Part shown: in pieces, positions 55,714 through 64,000 of the stretch
How positions within the stretch are numbered: the stretch's first letter is position 1
Layout of the letters: each line of letters begins with the position of its first letter
Made by a program: the position numbers and the translations under genes
Source: Salinimicrobium sp049680855
GTDB taxonomy: Bacteria > Bacteroidota > Bacteroidia > Flavobacteriales > Flavobacteriaceae
Direction of reading: 5' to 3'
Length of the DNA: 64,000 nt
Assembly: GCF_049680855.1 (NCBI RefSeq)
Contig: NZ_JBMPGS010000003.1
Span: forward strand, 330,056 to 394,055
The notes under the pieces: generated by a model
The model's input: only the letters and a program-made list of their open reading frames with translations
Database searches by the model: none
What the model was told of the DNA's origin: nothing

Positions 55714-56505
55714 GTGGACAGTAAAACAAAAAATATGGCAAGAACTGGATTTGTTGCCAAAGGAACAGTTTATGGAATTACAGGAATCTTGACTTTTATG
55801 GCAGCATTTAACCTGGGCGGGCAAAAAGCAGGTAAACTCCAGGTTCTGCAGTTTTTGGATAAGCAAACGTTTGGTAATGCTCTTTTGATCCTCATGGGTC
55901 TCGGTCTAGCATGTTATGCCGCGTGGAGGTTTATTCAATCTGTGTCAGACCCCGAAGACATAGGTTCTGACGCAAAAGCTAAAGTGAAGCGGGCAGCATT
56001 TTTTATTAGCGGCCTTCTTTATCTAGGACTTGCAGTCCTTTCTATTTTGCGGGTGTTTGGATCCAGGGGTTCTGGGGGTTCATCGGGATCTTCCGCAAAA
56101 AGCTCCTCTTTTCTTGCGAGTGAAACCGGGTTGATTCTTATTGGAATTGGCGGTGCCGCAGTAGCAATTGTTGGTTTTTTTCAATTTTATAAAGCTTATA
56201 AGAATGACTACACCAAGAAATTTGATCTATCTTCATTGAGTGAGGAAAAACGAAGGGAAAGTATTTCCAAAACAGCTAAATTTGGATTAAGCGCGAGAGG
56301 AGTTCTTTTACTAATTATTGGATATTTCGCTCTACAGGCAGCTATAAGTTCCGATCCGTCGGAAATAAAATCAACTTCGGAAGCGTTTTCCTTTATTCAG
56401 GATTCTTCATACGGTGCCTGGCTAATGGGGTTAGTCGCTGCGGGACTAGTTGCATATGCACTTTATATGTTCTTGATGGCGAAATACAGAAGGTTTAAGG
56501 ATTAG
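55714..56505 (+). CDS. DUF1206 membrane protein (intact copy)
   Basis: 263 residues with about six membrane helices in three pairs, the DUF1206 layout. It starts at a GTG (an ATG seven codons later is an alternative). The repeated unit A(R/K).G..A(K/R)G..Y...G...F is visible at 8-30, 95-110 and 180-200. A Gly/Ser-rich loop (SRGSGGSSGSSAKSSS) lies between the first and second pair. Function is unknown. It is a paralogue of the interrupted gene at 12746-13670, and the comparison shows what that gene has lost. Confidence 0.85.
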   Translation: MDSKTKNMARTGFVAKGTVYGITGILTFMAAFNLGGQKAGKLQVLQFLDKQTFGNALLILMGLGLACYAAWRFIQSVSDPEDIGSDAKAKVKRAAFFISGLLYLGLAVLSILRVFGSRGSGGSSGSSAKSSSFLASETGLILIGIGGAAVAIVGFFQFYKAYKNDYTKKFDLSSLSEEKRRESISKTAKFGLSARGVLLLIIGYFALQAAISSDPSEIKSTSEAFSFIQDSSYGAWLMGLVAAGLVAYALYMFLMAKYRRFKD

Positions 56506-56525
56506 ATTGTTAAGCACATATATTT

Positions 56526-56560
56526 AAAAATCCCATTACAACTTTTGTAGCGGGATTTTT
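56526..56560. terminator. bidirectional terminator, DUF1206 / exopolysaccharide operon
   Basis: AAAAATCCC pairs with GGGATTTTT, with inner TACAA/TTGTA pairing. It separates the DUF1206 gene (+) from the 3' end of the exopolysaccharide operon (-). Confidence 0.88.
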
Positions 56561-56579
56561 TGGTCTTTATTATTCTATT

Positions 56580-58967
56580 CTAAACTGGAAACAGCTTTCG
56601 ACTCTTCCTTTTCTCCCAGCTGCTTTTTTTATATTCACCATATCCATATCCATATTTTCTTCCGTAGCCTAAATTTTCTGGTTTCATATCATTCAGCACA
56701 AAACTTACATTGGTCAATTTTCCTTCTTCTTTTGAGCTTAAAGGAAATTCAAGTAATTCTTTCTCTGTATATCCCGATCTTAACAGGAATAAAACTGCAT
56801 CGGCGAATTTTGCAATTAAAAAAGTATCGGCCACAAGCATAGCCGGAGCAGTATCTACAATAATGTAGTCATACATAGCTTCGACTTCATTAAACATATG
56901 GGCCACTTTATCCTGCTTCAGCAACTCATATGGATTGGGCGGAATGGATCCTGAACTGAGAACATCCAGTTTTTGATGAAGGTTGGAAGGACCTATAAGA
57001 TATTGAAGCTTAAGGTCATCGTTTAACAAATAGTCACTAACTCCTAAAAGACTGTCGTTATTTGCCTTATATGCTTGAAGTCTTGGGTTTCTGAGATCTG
57101 CCCCTAACAGAAGTACTTTTTTTCCAGTATTAGCAAGGGTAATAGCTAAATTCACTGCGGTAAAAGTCTTTCCCTCTCCTTTTTTAGTTGAAGTAATGAA
57201 GAGAACCACACCTCCGGCCTTATTCTTTGTATTGATCAATAGATACTGTAAATTGGTAATTAGGATTCTAAAGGATTCCGCTAAGACTGAACGATCATTA
57301 TTTCTAATGATTTCATCTCCTTTTGATTTAATTTTTGGAATCATACCCGCAAGAGGTATTTCCCTGATTTCACCTTCAATATCTCCTTTTTTAGTTACTT
57401 TATCATTGAACATGTCTTTAATATATATAGCAGAAAGGGGCAGGAAAAAACCTAAAATAAAAGTTCCTAAATAGATATTTCTTGAACTTGGTGCCACCGG
57501 AAAATCCTGATAATAAGCCCGGTCCACAATTTTAGCCTTTGGTTCTGTTACAGCCAACGAAAGGGAGTTTTCCTCTCTTTTCTGTAATAAAAACAGGTAT
57601 AGCGTTTCCTTAATATTCTGTTGCCGCTCTATCCCTCTGTATTCCCGCTCCTTAGACGGTACAGCATAAATCTGGTGTCCAATGCTTAATGCCTGTCTCC
57701 TCAGATCTTCCTGGCTGATCTCGAGATTAGAATGCATAGTTTTAAGACTCTGCACCACATTATTTTTTATCTGATCAATATTATTATTTAACCTGATCAC
57801 GACCGGGTTTTTTTCGCTTGAGCCCCTGAATATTCGGTTTCTTTCAAGGACAAGATTGTTGTATTCACTTATCTGTTGATTCACTCCGCTTTCAGCAATG
57901 CCCAGGTTGGCCGGTAATAGATCTGACTTTGAATTGGACGCAATATAATCCAGCATTGCTTCTGCCAGTTCGAGCTGTGTGCCCACCTCCTGACGTTGCT
58001 TATTATAGTCATTGGCATTTTGAATAAAGATCTGGGATTGCGCCTCAATATCTGTTAAAAGGTGGTTTTCTTTAAAGGTTTCCTTTCCAGTTTCCACGGA
58101 GTCCAGTTCCCCGTTAATAATGGCCAGACGCTCATTGACAAAATTTGCAGTATTCCTGGCAATTAGGTTTCGATCTTCAATCGCATCTCTGTTGTATTCA
58201 AAGATCAACTGGTCCAGTATATCACTGGCCTTTTGCTTTACTGGATCCTTTAGTTCCAGGTTTATCAGACCAGATGATTTCGCCTCCTGCACCACCTGAA
58301 TACTGCCGCGATACCGGGTGGCCATATTTTCTATGGTAGAAAAGGTTACAATCGTTTTTTTGGATAGATTCTCATATTCAGGAACGGAATTTTCTGAAAG
58401 TACGATATCTGTAAAGCCAAGGTTCACAACGGCACCAGATTGAACCTTTTTGCCGGTAAGTTCTTCAAGATTCCTTACCTGAAATCCGGAACTTGTTTTT
58501 AAAATCTCGTAGCTCGCACCGCCCAGCTTTTTTAGGGCAGTTTCGTTTAAACGCATCACCTGTAGGTTGAAAGGAATTTCATCATAGATTTCTACAGTTC
58601 GCAACTTTCCTTCCTTAAAGTACTGTATTTGAAGATTCAGAGACTTTACCACCTCCTCCATTAAGCTTCTTGATTTCAAAATGCCTAATTCGGTATCAAA
58701 GTTGTTCGCTCCCATCCCTCCAATTCCAAGTTCATTGTAGATGGCTGTACCTACACCACTACCCGAGGATTCATCCTTTATAATAATACTTGCTTTCGCA
58801 CTGTAGATGGGCGTAGTATATCTTAAGTAAAAAAAACCGAGAGATAAAAACAGACCCAGGGAAAGAATGAACCATGGCCAGTATCTAAAGTATTTTTCAA
58901 GTTCCTGTTTAAAGTTTATTTTTTCAAATCCACTTTTCGTAACGTTGTTGTTGTTATTGTAGGCCAT
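56580..58967 (-). CDS. polysaccharide co-polymerase / tyrosine autokinase (Wzc-like)
   Basis: 795 residues. An N-terminal Wzz chain-length domain sits between two membrane helices (about 30-50 and 505-525), with long coiled coils between them. The cytoplasmic BY-kinase domain follows, with Walker A GEGKTFTAVN (about 595), the A' motif LGADLRNPRL and the Walker B-like YDYIIVDTAP. The C-terminus has the tyrosine-rich tail GYGRKYGYGYGEYKKS, the autophosphorylation cluster. It controls chain length and export of exopolysaccharide with the adjacent Wza-like protein. Confidence 0.93.
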   Translation of the reverse strand: MAYNNNNNVTKSGFEKINFKQELEKYFRYWPWFILSLGLFLSLGFFYLRYTTPIYSAKASIIIKDESSGSGVGTAIYNELGIGGMGANNFDTELGILKSRSLMEEVVKSLNLQIQYFKEGKLRTVEIYDEIPFNLQVMRLNETALKKLGGASYEILKTSSGFQVRNLEELTGKKVQSGAVVNLGFTDIVLSENSVPEYENLSKKTIVTFSTIENMATRYRGSIQVVQEAKSSGLINLELKDPVKQKASDILDQLIFEYNRDAIEDRNLIARNTANFVNERLAIINGELDSVETGKETFKENHLLTDIEAQSQIFIQNANDYNKQRQEVGTQLELAEAMLDYIASNSKSDLLPANLGIAESGVNQQISEYNNLVLERNRIFRGSSEKNPVVIRLNNNIDQIKNNVVQSLKTMHSNLEISQEDLRRQALSIGHQIYAVPSKEREYRGIERQQNIKETLYLFLLQKREENSLSLAVTEPKAKIVDRAYYQDFPVAPSSRNIYLGTFILGFFLPLSAIYIKDMFNDKVTKKGDIEGEIREIPLAGMIPKIKSKGDEIIRNNDRSVLAESFRILITNLQYLLINTKNKAGGVVLFITSTKKGEGKTFTAVNLAITLANTGKKVLLLGADLRNPRLQAYKANNDSLLGVSDYLLNDDLKLQYLIGPSNLHQKLDVLSSGSIPPNPYELLKQDKVAHMFNEVEAMYDYIIVDTAPAMLVADTFLIAKFADAVLFLLRSGYTEKELLEFPLSSKEEGKLTNVSFVLNDMKPENLGYGRKYGYGYGEYKKSSWEKRKSRKLFPV

Positions 58968-58971
58968 GACT

Positions 58972-59751
58972 TTATTTTGTAAAAAGAATAACTAATGAAG
59001 CAAGAACCGACGCCAAAGAGAGATAGGTAGCTGCTATGCCTGTAGAACCTGCCGACTGTCTACGGGAAGCCCTTGGCTCCACGTAAATCACGTCGTTTTG
59101 CCGAAGATTGTAATAAGGGGAATTTACCACATTGGCATCAGTAAGATCAAGATAGGCGTAAGTTTTCACCCCCTCCTCTTCTCCCATGATCAAGATGTTT
59201 TCCCGCTTTCCGAAAATTGTTAAATCTCCAGCCATCGCAATGGCTTTGGATAAGTTGATATGATCATCATCAATAGAAAAGGTTCCCGGCCTGTTTACCT
59301 CTCCAAGAACACTCACCTGAAAGTTAAGAATACGGACGTTCACCAGCGGATCCTTCACATATTCTAAAATAAGTCCTCTAATTTTTTCTGCCAGTTCTAT
59401 AGTAGTGAGTCCGCTTACTTCTAACGTCCCAATAACAGGGAATTCAATTGTCCCATTGTCTGATACCAGGTAGGTTTCCAATTCGACCGCCCCCCCCATT
59501 CCCATTTGAGAGGCAATGGATTTCGTGAGGTTAAATGGAATGGCTGCATCCTGTTCAGGAGCCGAAACCCTTATGGTTAGCTCATCATCTGCCTGGATTT
59601 GAAGGTTATCATTTCGATTGCGCTCCACACTTTCTCTCAATTGGTCCACATTTCTGAAATACACCATATTTTTTCGGGACACACAGGAAGACAGAGTTAC
59701 TACCAGTAAAATAAAGAACAAAAACTTTCTGTTAAGAATTGAACAGATCAT
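58972..59751 (-). CDS. polysaccharide export outer-membrane lipoprotein (Wza-like)
   Basis: 259 residues. A lipoprotein signal ends TLSSC (residue 23). The polysaccharide-export (PES) domain (DDELTIRVSAPEQDAAIPFNL region) and an SLBB domain (VSVLGEVNRPGTFSI and IAMAGDLTIFGKREN) follow. A hydrophobic C-terminal helix (SLASVLASLVILFTK) could span the outer membrane, as the Wza helical barrel does. It starts just before the Wzc-like gene (four bases between them), so the two make one export system. Confidence 0.92.
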   Translation of the reverse strand: MICSILNRKFLFFILLVVTLSSCVSRKNMVYFRNVDQLRESVERNRNDNLQIQADDELTIRVSAPEQDAAIPFNLTKSIASQMGMGGAVELETYLVSDNGTIEFPVIGTLEVSGLTTIELAEKIRGLILEYVKDPLVNVRILNFQVSVLGEVNRPGTFSIDDDHINLSKAIAMAGDLTIFGKRENILIMGEEEGVKTYAYLDLTDANVVNSPYYNLRQNDVIYVEPRASRRQSAGSTGIAATYLSLASVLASLVILFTK

Positions 59752-59797
59752 AAAAAGCGATTTAGGTTGTTAATATTAGAAAGGATCGGACTGTTGG

Positions 59798-61144
59798 TTA
59801 AAAGGCTTTTTTTTCCCCCGACAGAACATTATAAATGGTATAGTAGATAATCTTTATATCGAGGAGAGGACCCCACTTTTCTAAGTAAAAAATGTCCAGC
59901 CTGGTACGATTAATTATATCAGACTTGTTGGTAATTTCACCACGGTACCCTTTAATCTGGGCCAGGCCGGTTATTCCCGGTTTAGCAAAATGCCTTACGA
60001 GATATTTATCGACTGTTTCAGCATACTCCAAAGTATGCGCCTCCATATGAGGTCTCGGCCCAACCACACTCATTTCTCCTCTTAAGACATTAAAAAACTG
60101 TGGCAGTTCATCAATACTCGTTTTCCGTAGGATTCTTCCAATTTTGGTAATCCTTGAATCATTCCTCGTACACATTTTACTGTTTGCTTCAGGATTTACG
60201 GCCATGGAACGGAATTTATAGCAGTAAAATGATTTTTTATTATATCCATGCCGAAGTTGGCGAAAAAACAGTCCTCCTTTAGATTCGTAACGGGTGAGGA
60301 TGAACAGGAGCGGAACGGACCACGATAGAATAAACAAGATAACAAAAGAGGAGAAAATTATATCAAAAACCCTTTTACCGTATTTAGCATAATTTCTTTC
60401 CAGTGGAGAGTTCCTTAAGTTAATAACCGGAATTGATCCATAGAGGTCCACATGCATAGCCCTAGTGAAGATCTCTTTGTTATCTGGAACAATTTTTAGC
60501 CGGGACAGATTGTTATCTGCAAAAGCAATGAGCTGGTGAAGTTCACTCTTGGTGAGCTGTGAAGCGATACAATAGATCTCCTCTACTCTATTGTCCCGAA
60601 TGTAAGCAAAAGAGTCCTTAACTTCTCCCAGACAATCTTTATCTCCCTCAACTCTATTGTTATTAAAATACCCTTTGTACCGGTAGCCATAGTCAGGTTC
60701 CTCAAAAATCTTCTGGATAGCTTTGCTGTTCTTATCCTTGCCAACTATGACTACATTAACGAAATTACCTCCCTCAATTCTGTACAACCTCCTCGTTATG
60801 AAAAAAAACCACCGATAAAAGATAAGCAGAAAGAGGAGGAATGATAATACAAAGAGCTGATAGCCTGTAGAGAAAGGAGTTTTTGTAAAGGCAAATACTG
60901 CAAAATAAGCTAAAATGAAGATAAAGTAATGCTTGAGAAACTTATGAAATTTGGTAATGAACCGCTCCTTTCTTTCTATGGTATAAAAATTAAGCCCCAA
61001 TGCCGCTAATAACCAGGCTGCGTTATACCCTATCACGGCCACTAGGTTGAGGTAAGTTTCTGGAGTGAGCAGGTACAGCGTAACATTTATAGTGACCACA
61101 TGAGCCAGTACAGAAAATGGTATTATGAAATAATCTCCTTTCAT
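59798..61144 (-). CDS. polyprenyl glycosylphosphotransferase (WcaJ-type priming enzyme)
   Basis: 448 residues. Four N-terminal membrane helices and a CoA-binding-like cytoplasmic domain (VNVVIVGKDKNSKAIQKIF) precede the catalytic C-terminal PglC-like domain: KRVFDIIFSS, YKFRSM, SIDELPQFFNVLRGEMSVVGPRP and GITGLAQIKGYRG. It transfers a sugar-1-phosphate to undecaprenyl phosphate, starting the repeat unit of an exopolysaccharide. The genes next to it are Wza-like and GT2. Confidence 0.94.
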   Translation of the reverse strand: MKGDYFIIPFSVLAHVVTINVTLYLLTPETYLNLVAVIGYNAAWLLAALGLNFYTIERKERFITKFHKFLKHYFIFILAYFAVFAFTKTPFSTGYQLFVLSFLLFLLIFYRWFFFITRRLYRIEGGNFVNVVIVGKDKNSKAIQKIFEEPDYGYRYKGYFNNNRVEGDKDCLGEVKDSFAYIRDNRVEEIYCIASQLTKSELHQLIAFADNNLSRLKIVPDNKEIFTRAMHVDLYGSIPVINLRNSPLERNYAKYGKRVFDIIFSSFVILFILSWSVPLLFILTRYESKGGLFFRQLRHGYNKKSFYCYKFRSMAVNPEANSKMCTRNDSRITKIGRILRKTSIDELPQFFNVLRGEMSVVGPRPHMEAHTLEYAETVDKYLVRHFAKPGITGLAQIKGYRGEITNKSDIINRTRLDIFYLEKWGPLLDIKIIYYTIYNVLSGEKKAF

Positions 61145-61158
61145 AGATCATTGTTTCT

Positions 61159-62004
61159 CTAAAGATGTTTAATAGAAACAGGCCGTTTCAACCACTCAAA
61201 CCTGATCAATTGCTTTGACTGCGGAATCAAGTATTGTGGGATTTTTCTACCTATCTTACACGCGAGGGTAAATAGCCCCCCTAACCGGTAAAGTTTTATT
61301 ATTCTGAGATCTTCTCTCGATTTTCTTAGCTGCAACTTGGCGGAAGTGCTAAGTCCACCCAGTCTCATTTTGACCACCCATTCATTTAAGAAAAACTTCT
61401 TTATATCATCATTTTTGAACCAGCGAAGTGATATTTCATAATCGCTCGCTATTCTATAACCATGATTATAAAAGCCGTTCTTGCTAAAAACTTCCTTTCG
61501 AACAAAAATGGTCGTGTGTAGTGGAATCCATCCATAAGAGAGGTACCGCTTTCGAAAAGGCTTGGATGGATATGTTCTTCTTACTTTGGAAAGATCTTCC
61601 TGATCTACAAAAAGTCCTTTGGCATATACCAGATCTGCACCAGAAAAGGAAAAGGCCTCTGCTATTTTCTGAATCGTCTCCGGTTCAAAAAAAAAGTCAT
61701 CTGAGTTCAGTACCCCGATCACATCTCCGGTAGCATTTTTAATTCCTTTGTTATAGGCATCAAAAACCCCCTCATCCTTTTCAGAAATATAAAAGGCTAT
61801 TTTATCCCTGAATTTTTCAATCACTTCCTGGGTTCCGTCTGTTGAACCACCATCAATAATAATATGTTCAATGTCATGGTAGGTTTGATCTAAAACAGAC
61901 TGGATGCAATCGGCTATACAGTGCTTACGATTGTAAACTATGGTAATAATGGAAATTTTCATAGAACCTGATTTATTTTTTTGTACTATAAGTATGGTTG
62001 ACAA
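61159..62004 (-). CDS. family 2 glycosyltransferase
   Basis: The longest frame is 281 residues. The better start is the ATG at 61962 (MKISIITIVYNRKHC), giving 267. The GT-A fold signatures are SIITIVYNR, HIIIDGGSTDGTQ and the metal-binding NSDDF. The C-terminal part has basic residues and an amphipathic helix likely to contact the membrane. It adds a sugar to the lipid-linked repeat unit begun by the downstream priming enzyme. The sugar is not readable. Confidence 0.9.
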   Translation of the reverse strand: MSTILIVQKNKSGSMKISIITIVYNRKHCIADCIQSVLDQTYHDIEHIIIDGGSTDGTQEVIEKFRDKIAFYISEKDEGVFDAYNKGIKNATGDVIGVLNSDDFFFEPETIQKIAEAFSFSGADLVYAKGLFVDQEDLSKVRRTYPSKPFRKRYLSYGWIPLHTTIFVRKEVFSKNGFYNHGYRIASDYEISLRWFKNDDIKKFFLNEWVVKMRLGGLSTSAKLQLRKSREDLRIIKLYRLGGLFTLACKIGRKIPQYLIPQSKQLIRFEWLKRPVSIKHL

Positions 62005-62155
62005 CAGTAAATAACATCCATAACCAGATAAGGTTGTAAAGAGCCAGAGCCACTAGAACCCCAGGTTCTTTGGTCGAGTTTAGAAAAAAGGTCACGTCTA
62101 CTACCAGCAGGTGAAAAAGGGTAGAAAGTGCAATTAATGATGAAGTGCGTTTCAT
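61973..62155 (-). CDS. mini membrane protein resembling the N-terminus of the priming transferase
   Basis: 60 residues from the ATG at 62155 (a longer frame reaches 62215). Two membrane helices flank a short loop. By eye it aligns with residues 1-60 of the WcaJ-type enzyme encoded two genes downstream, sharing F/L..L.H....(D/N)VT..L and VA...YN..WL, then a charged end. It ends 10 bases before the GT2 start codon. It could be a remnant of a duplicated transferase or a small partner that pairs with the enzyme's membrane domain. There is no known family. Confidence 0.55.
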   Translation of the reverse strand: MKRTSSLIALSTLFHLLVVDVTFFLNSTKEPGVLVALALYNLIWLWMLFTVVNHTYSTKK

Positions 62156-62261
62156 AATTAAGCTTTTAAAATTGAACAAGTTTGTTGTGTAGGGAGACGT
62201 GAAAATTCCATTCACAAGAAATATTTTTAATTAATTAAATAATGTTTACTTATATTTATTA

Positions 62262-62278
62262 GCCGGCACCTCACCGGC
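62262..62278 (-). terminator. hairpin after the T9SS protein gene
   Basis: GCCGG and CCGGC pair around a seven-base loop, four bases past the stop of the T9SS-secreted protein gene. No long U run follows, so termination is weakly supported. Confidence 0.35.
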
Positions 62279-62282
62279 CCTT

Positions 62283-64000
62283 TCAGAATTGCATTTTTCT
62301 ATTTAGAACCAACCTAAACATCTGTAGTATATTGGAGTTTTGAAGCTGTACCAGATAAATACCTTCAGGGAGTCCTTCTCCATTGATCGCTACTTGTTTT
62401 TCAACACCTGGAAAAGATTTTCCCTGCTCAATTATCCTTAAGAAAGTTCCTTTTGAATCATAGAGCCTAACCATATATTCTCCTTCATCCTTAGGAACAA
62501 AAGAAAGGGTAGCAAAGTCCTCAAATGGATTAGGAAATATTTTCAACTGATTCTCTACAGGATTGAGACTTTTCTGAAAATCTGGTTTGGCTTGATTAGA
62601 GAAGGTAAGACCCATAGAATTTTTAATGGCCTCAGGTATGTCAAAAATAACATCTACCCAATAATTGCTGGTTTGAAAATTGAGATCTGGAAATGTTGGA
62701 GTACTGGAGTAACGATATACTCCATTAGGTCCATCAGACCCACTTTGCAGCCCTACCAGAGAACCATTGATTACAGGATTATTAAAATAAGGATTGTCTG
62801 AGGAATAATAGCCATTACTGCTGTGGTACGATATGACATAAGTGGTATTGGCGGTAATAGAAACCGGTAGCGTAAAGTAAACCTCCTGCCATCCCGAAGC
62901 AGTTTCATTTTGAAACATAGACTCCGCCAGAAGATTACCAGACCTAGTATATAATTGGGCAGTGTGCGTACCTGTTGTTCCGCTTTGTTTATAAAAACGC
63001 GCCCCCAGTATTACCCCATCTTCTATTGCTCTAAATTTCATTCCCACCTGGAGGCCCAAGCCATCGTTATACAGCGGACTGCCAGGGGCATCACTGGGTC
63101 CAAATACGGTGCAGGGACATTCTGAGCCCAAATCCTCCGCCTGGAGTAGAACAATAGGAGATGTAGTCGTGGCTCCTTCGTCATCTGTGGCCCTGGCAGT
63201 TATGGAATGTGTACCAGCAGGAATATTATTCCAATTGTAGGTATAGGGAATGGTAAGATCTTCACCCAACTTCTGATTTTCCCTGAAAAATTCCACCTTA
63301 GTGACATTTCCATTAACATCATAGGCCTCTGCAGCAATGGTTAAATTTTCCCCAGCCGAAATTGCGGTCCCGTCACCAGGTGCAGTAATTTGGATCGTTG
63401 GAGGCTGGTTCTGGGGATCAGAAACCAAGATATTTACTACAGACGAGGTAGTTGTGGCGCCTTCGTTGTCTGTAGCCCTTGCAGTTAACGTATAAGCTCC
63501 ACCCTTTGTAACCGTCCAGCCTAAATGGAATGGGCTGCTAAGGGCTTCCCCTAGCTTCTCTGTTCCCGCGAAAAACTCAACTTTTGACAATGATCCATCC
63601 GGATCATTTGTAACAGCTTGTAAGTTAATGGTGGAAGGTATGGTAAAACTGGCATTTTCAGAAGGAGAGATAAGAGATATCTGAGGTTTCTGATTTCCTG
63701 AATATGATACAGTGTTGAACACTACATCCACCCAATAATTGCTGCTTTGATAGGACTGTTCTGGAAAAGCAGGTGCTCCCGAGTATTTATATAATCCGTT
63801 GTTTCCGTCAAGTCCTGATCGCAGGCCGGTAAGCGGAGAATTTTCAAAGCTATTACTAAATGAGAAATTACTTGCGGAATAAAAGCCGTTATTACTGTGG
63901 TATGAAATCACATATGTAGTATTGGCCGTAACAGGCACAGGAGAAGCAAATGATACCTCCTGCCAGCCTGAGGCTGTTTCACTGTTAAACACCGCCTCGG
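62283..64000 (-). CDS. T9SS-secreted protein with DUF4082 and Ig-like domains (partial)
   Basis: At least 572 residues, and the frame runs off the right edge, so the N-terminus is missing (the GTG at 63992 is inside the coding sequence). Two DUF4082-type beta domains (ETASGWQEV...NTTYVISYHS in both) flank two bacterial Ig-like domains (TATDDEGATTT-type ends). A C-terminal type IX sorting domain (VENQLKIFPNPFEDFATLSF to GIYLVQL) follows. It would be secreted and attached to the surface or released. It is upstream of the exopolysaccharide genes on the same strand. Carbohydrate or adhesion binding is a guess. Confidence 0.85.
   Translation of the reverse strand, partial: EAVFNSETASGWQEVSFASPVPVTANTTYVISYHSNNGFYSASNFSFSNSFENSPLTGLRSGLDGNNGLYKYSGAPAFPEQSYQSSNYWVDVVFNTVSYSGNQKPQISLISPSENASFTIPSTINLQAVTNDPDGSLSKVEFFAGTEKLGEALSSPFHLGWTVTKGGAYTLTARATDNEGATTTSSVVNILVSDPQNQPPTIQITAPGDGTAISAGENLTIAAEAYDVNGNVTKVEFFRENQKLGEDLTIPYTYNWNNIPAGTHSITARATDDEGATTTSPIVLLQAEDLGSECPCTVFGPSDAPGSPLYNDGLGLQVGMKFRAIEDGVILGARFYKQSGTTGTHTAQLYTRSGNLLAESMFQNETASGWQEVYFTLPVSITANTTYVISYHSSNGYYSSDNPYFNNPVINGSLVGLQSGSDGPNGVYRYSSTPTFPDLNFQTSNYWVDVIFDIPEAIKNSMGLTFSNQAKPDFQKSLNPVENQLKIFPNPFEDFATLSFVPKDEGEYMVRLYDSKGTFLRIIEQGKSFPGVEKQVAINGEGLPEGIYLVQLQNSNILQMFRLVLNRKMQF

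Overview
The window looks like chromosome from a marine-type member of the Flavobacteriaceae (Bacteroidota), in the broad neighbourhood of Gramella, Salegentibacter or Zunongwangia. The genus is a guess. The evidence is a secreted protein ending in a type IX secretion (T9SS) sorting domain, several TAnnTTTG-type -7 promoter boxes, few Shine-Dalgarno sequences, a tmRNA tag reading GENNYALAA, a CusA-TolC fusion pump and many families common in this group (DUF4256, DUF6660, DUF1206, LytTR and LuxR regulators). No prophage, IS element, CRISPR array or rRNA operon was seen.

Layout. 0-12 kb is housekeeping: an EamA permease, the GTPase TypA/BipA, KdsA for Kdo synthesis, a nitrilase-type hydrolase, an adenosylcobalamin-dependent ribonucleotide reductase, two tandem endonuclease/exonuclease/phosphatase-family paralogues and a LYS1-like dehydrogenase. 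The tmRNA gene follows at 12.2-12.6 kb, then a DUF1206 membrane protein gene interrupted by a +1 frameshift and a lone methyltransferase. 14.9-17.7 kb holds a PAS-rich histidine kinase and its receiver. 18-21.7 kb is a probable osmoprotectant module (outer-membrane barrel, BCCT carrier, universal stress protein). 21.7-32 kb is a mix of small operons: an M50-like membrane protein, exported proteins, a cut-down sensor kinase with a LuxR-type regulator, a dehydrogenase, DoxX/VOC, an AraC-type regulator and DUF4256. 32-37 kb has katG, a patatin and a LytTR regulator.

37.5-44.2 kb (minus strand) is a heavy-metal export operon: a Cys/His-rich exported protein, a CusA-type RND pump fused to its own TolC, a His-rich adaptor and a CDF-like transporter. 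44.4-51.7 kb pairs a YceI protein and a TetR repressor with a divergent three-gene RND multidrug operon. Matching palindromes lie in front of yceI and tetR, so a single repressor probably links the locus. 51.9-56.5 kb has MscS, galactose mutarotase, an ankyrin protein and a second, intact DUF1206 gene. 56.6-62.2 kb (minus strand) is the start of an exopolysaccharide cluster (priming transferase, Wza, Wzc, GT2), followed at the right edge by a partial T9SS protein.

The least explained signal is a 15-bp odd palindrome, AAAAATGNCATTTTT. It occurs four times perfectly and four times with one mismatch. All eight copies lie between genes or at a stop codon, and several sit inside larger hairpins. 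Other points of interest are a lipoprotein signal joined directly to a kinase ATPase domain, a mini-protein copying the N-terminus of the priming transferase, and a repeat element that appears to sit inside a terminator hairpin.
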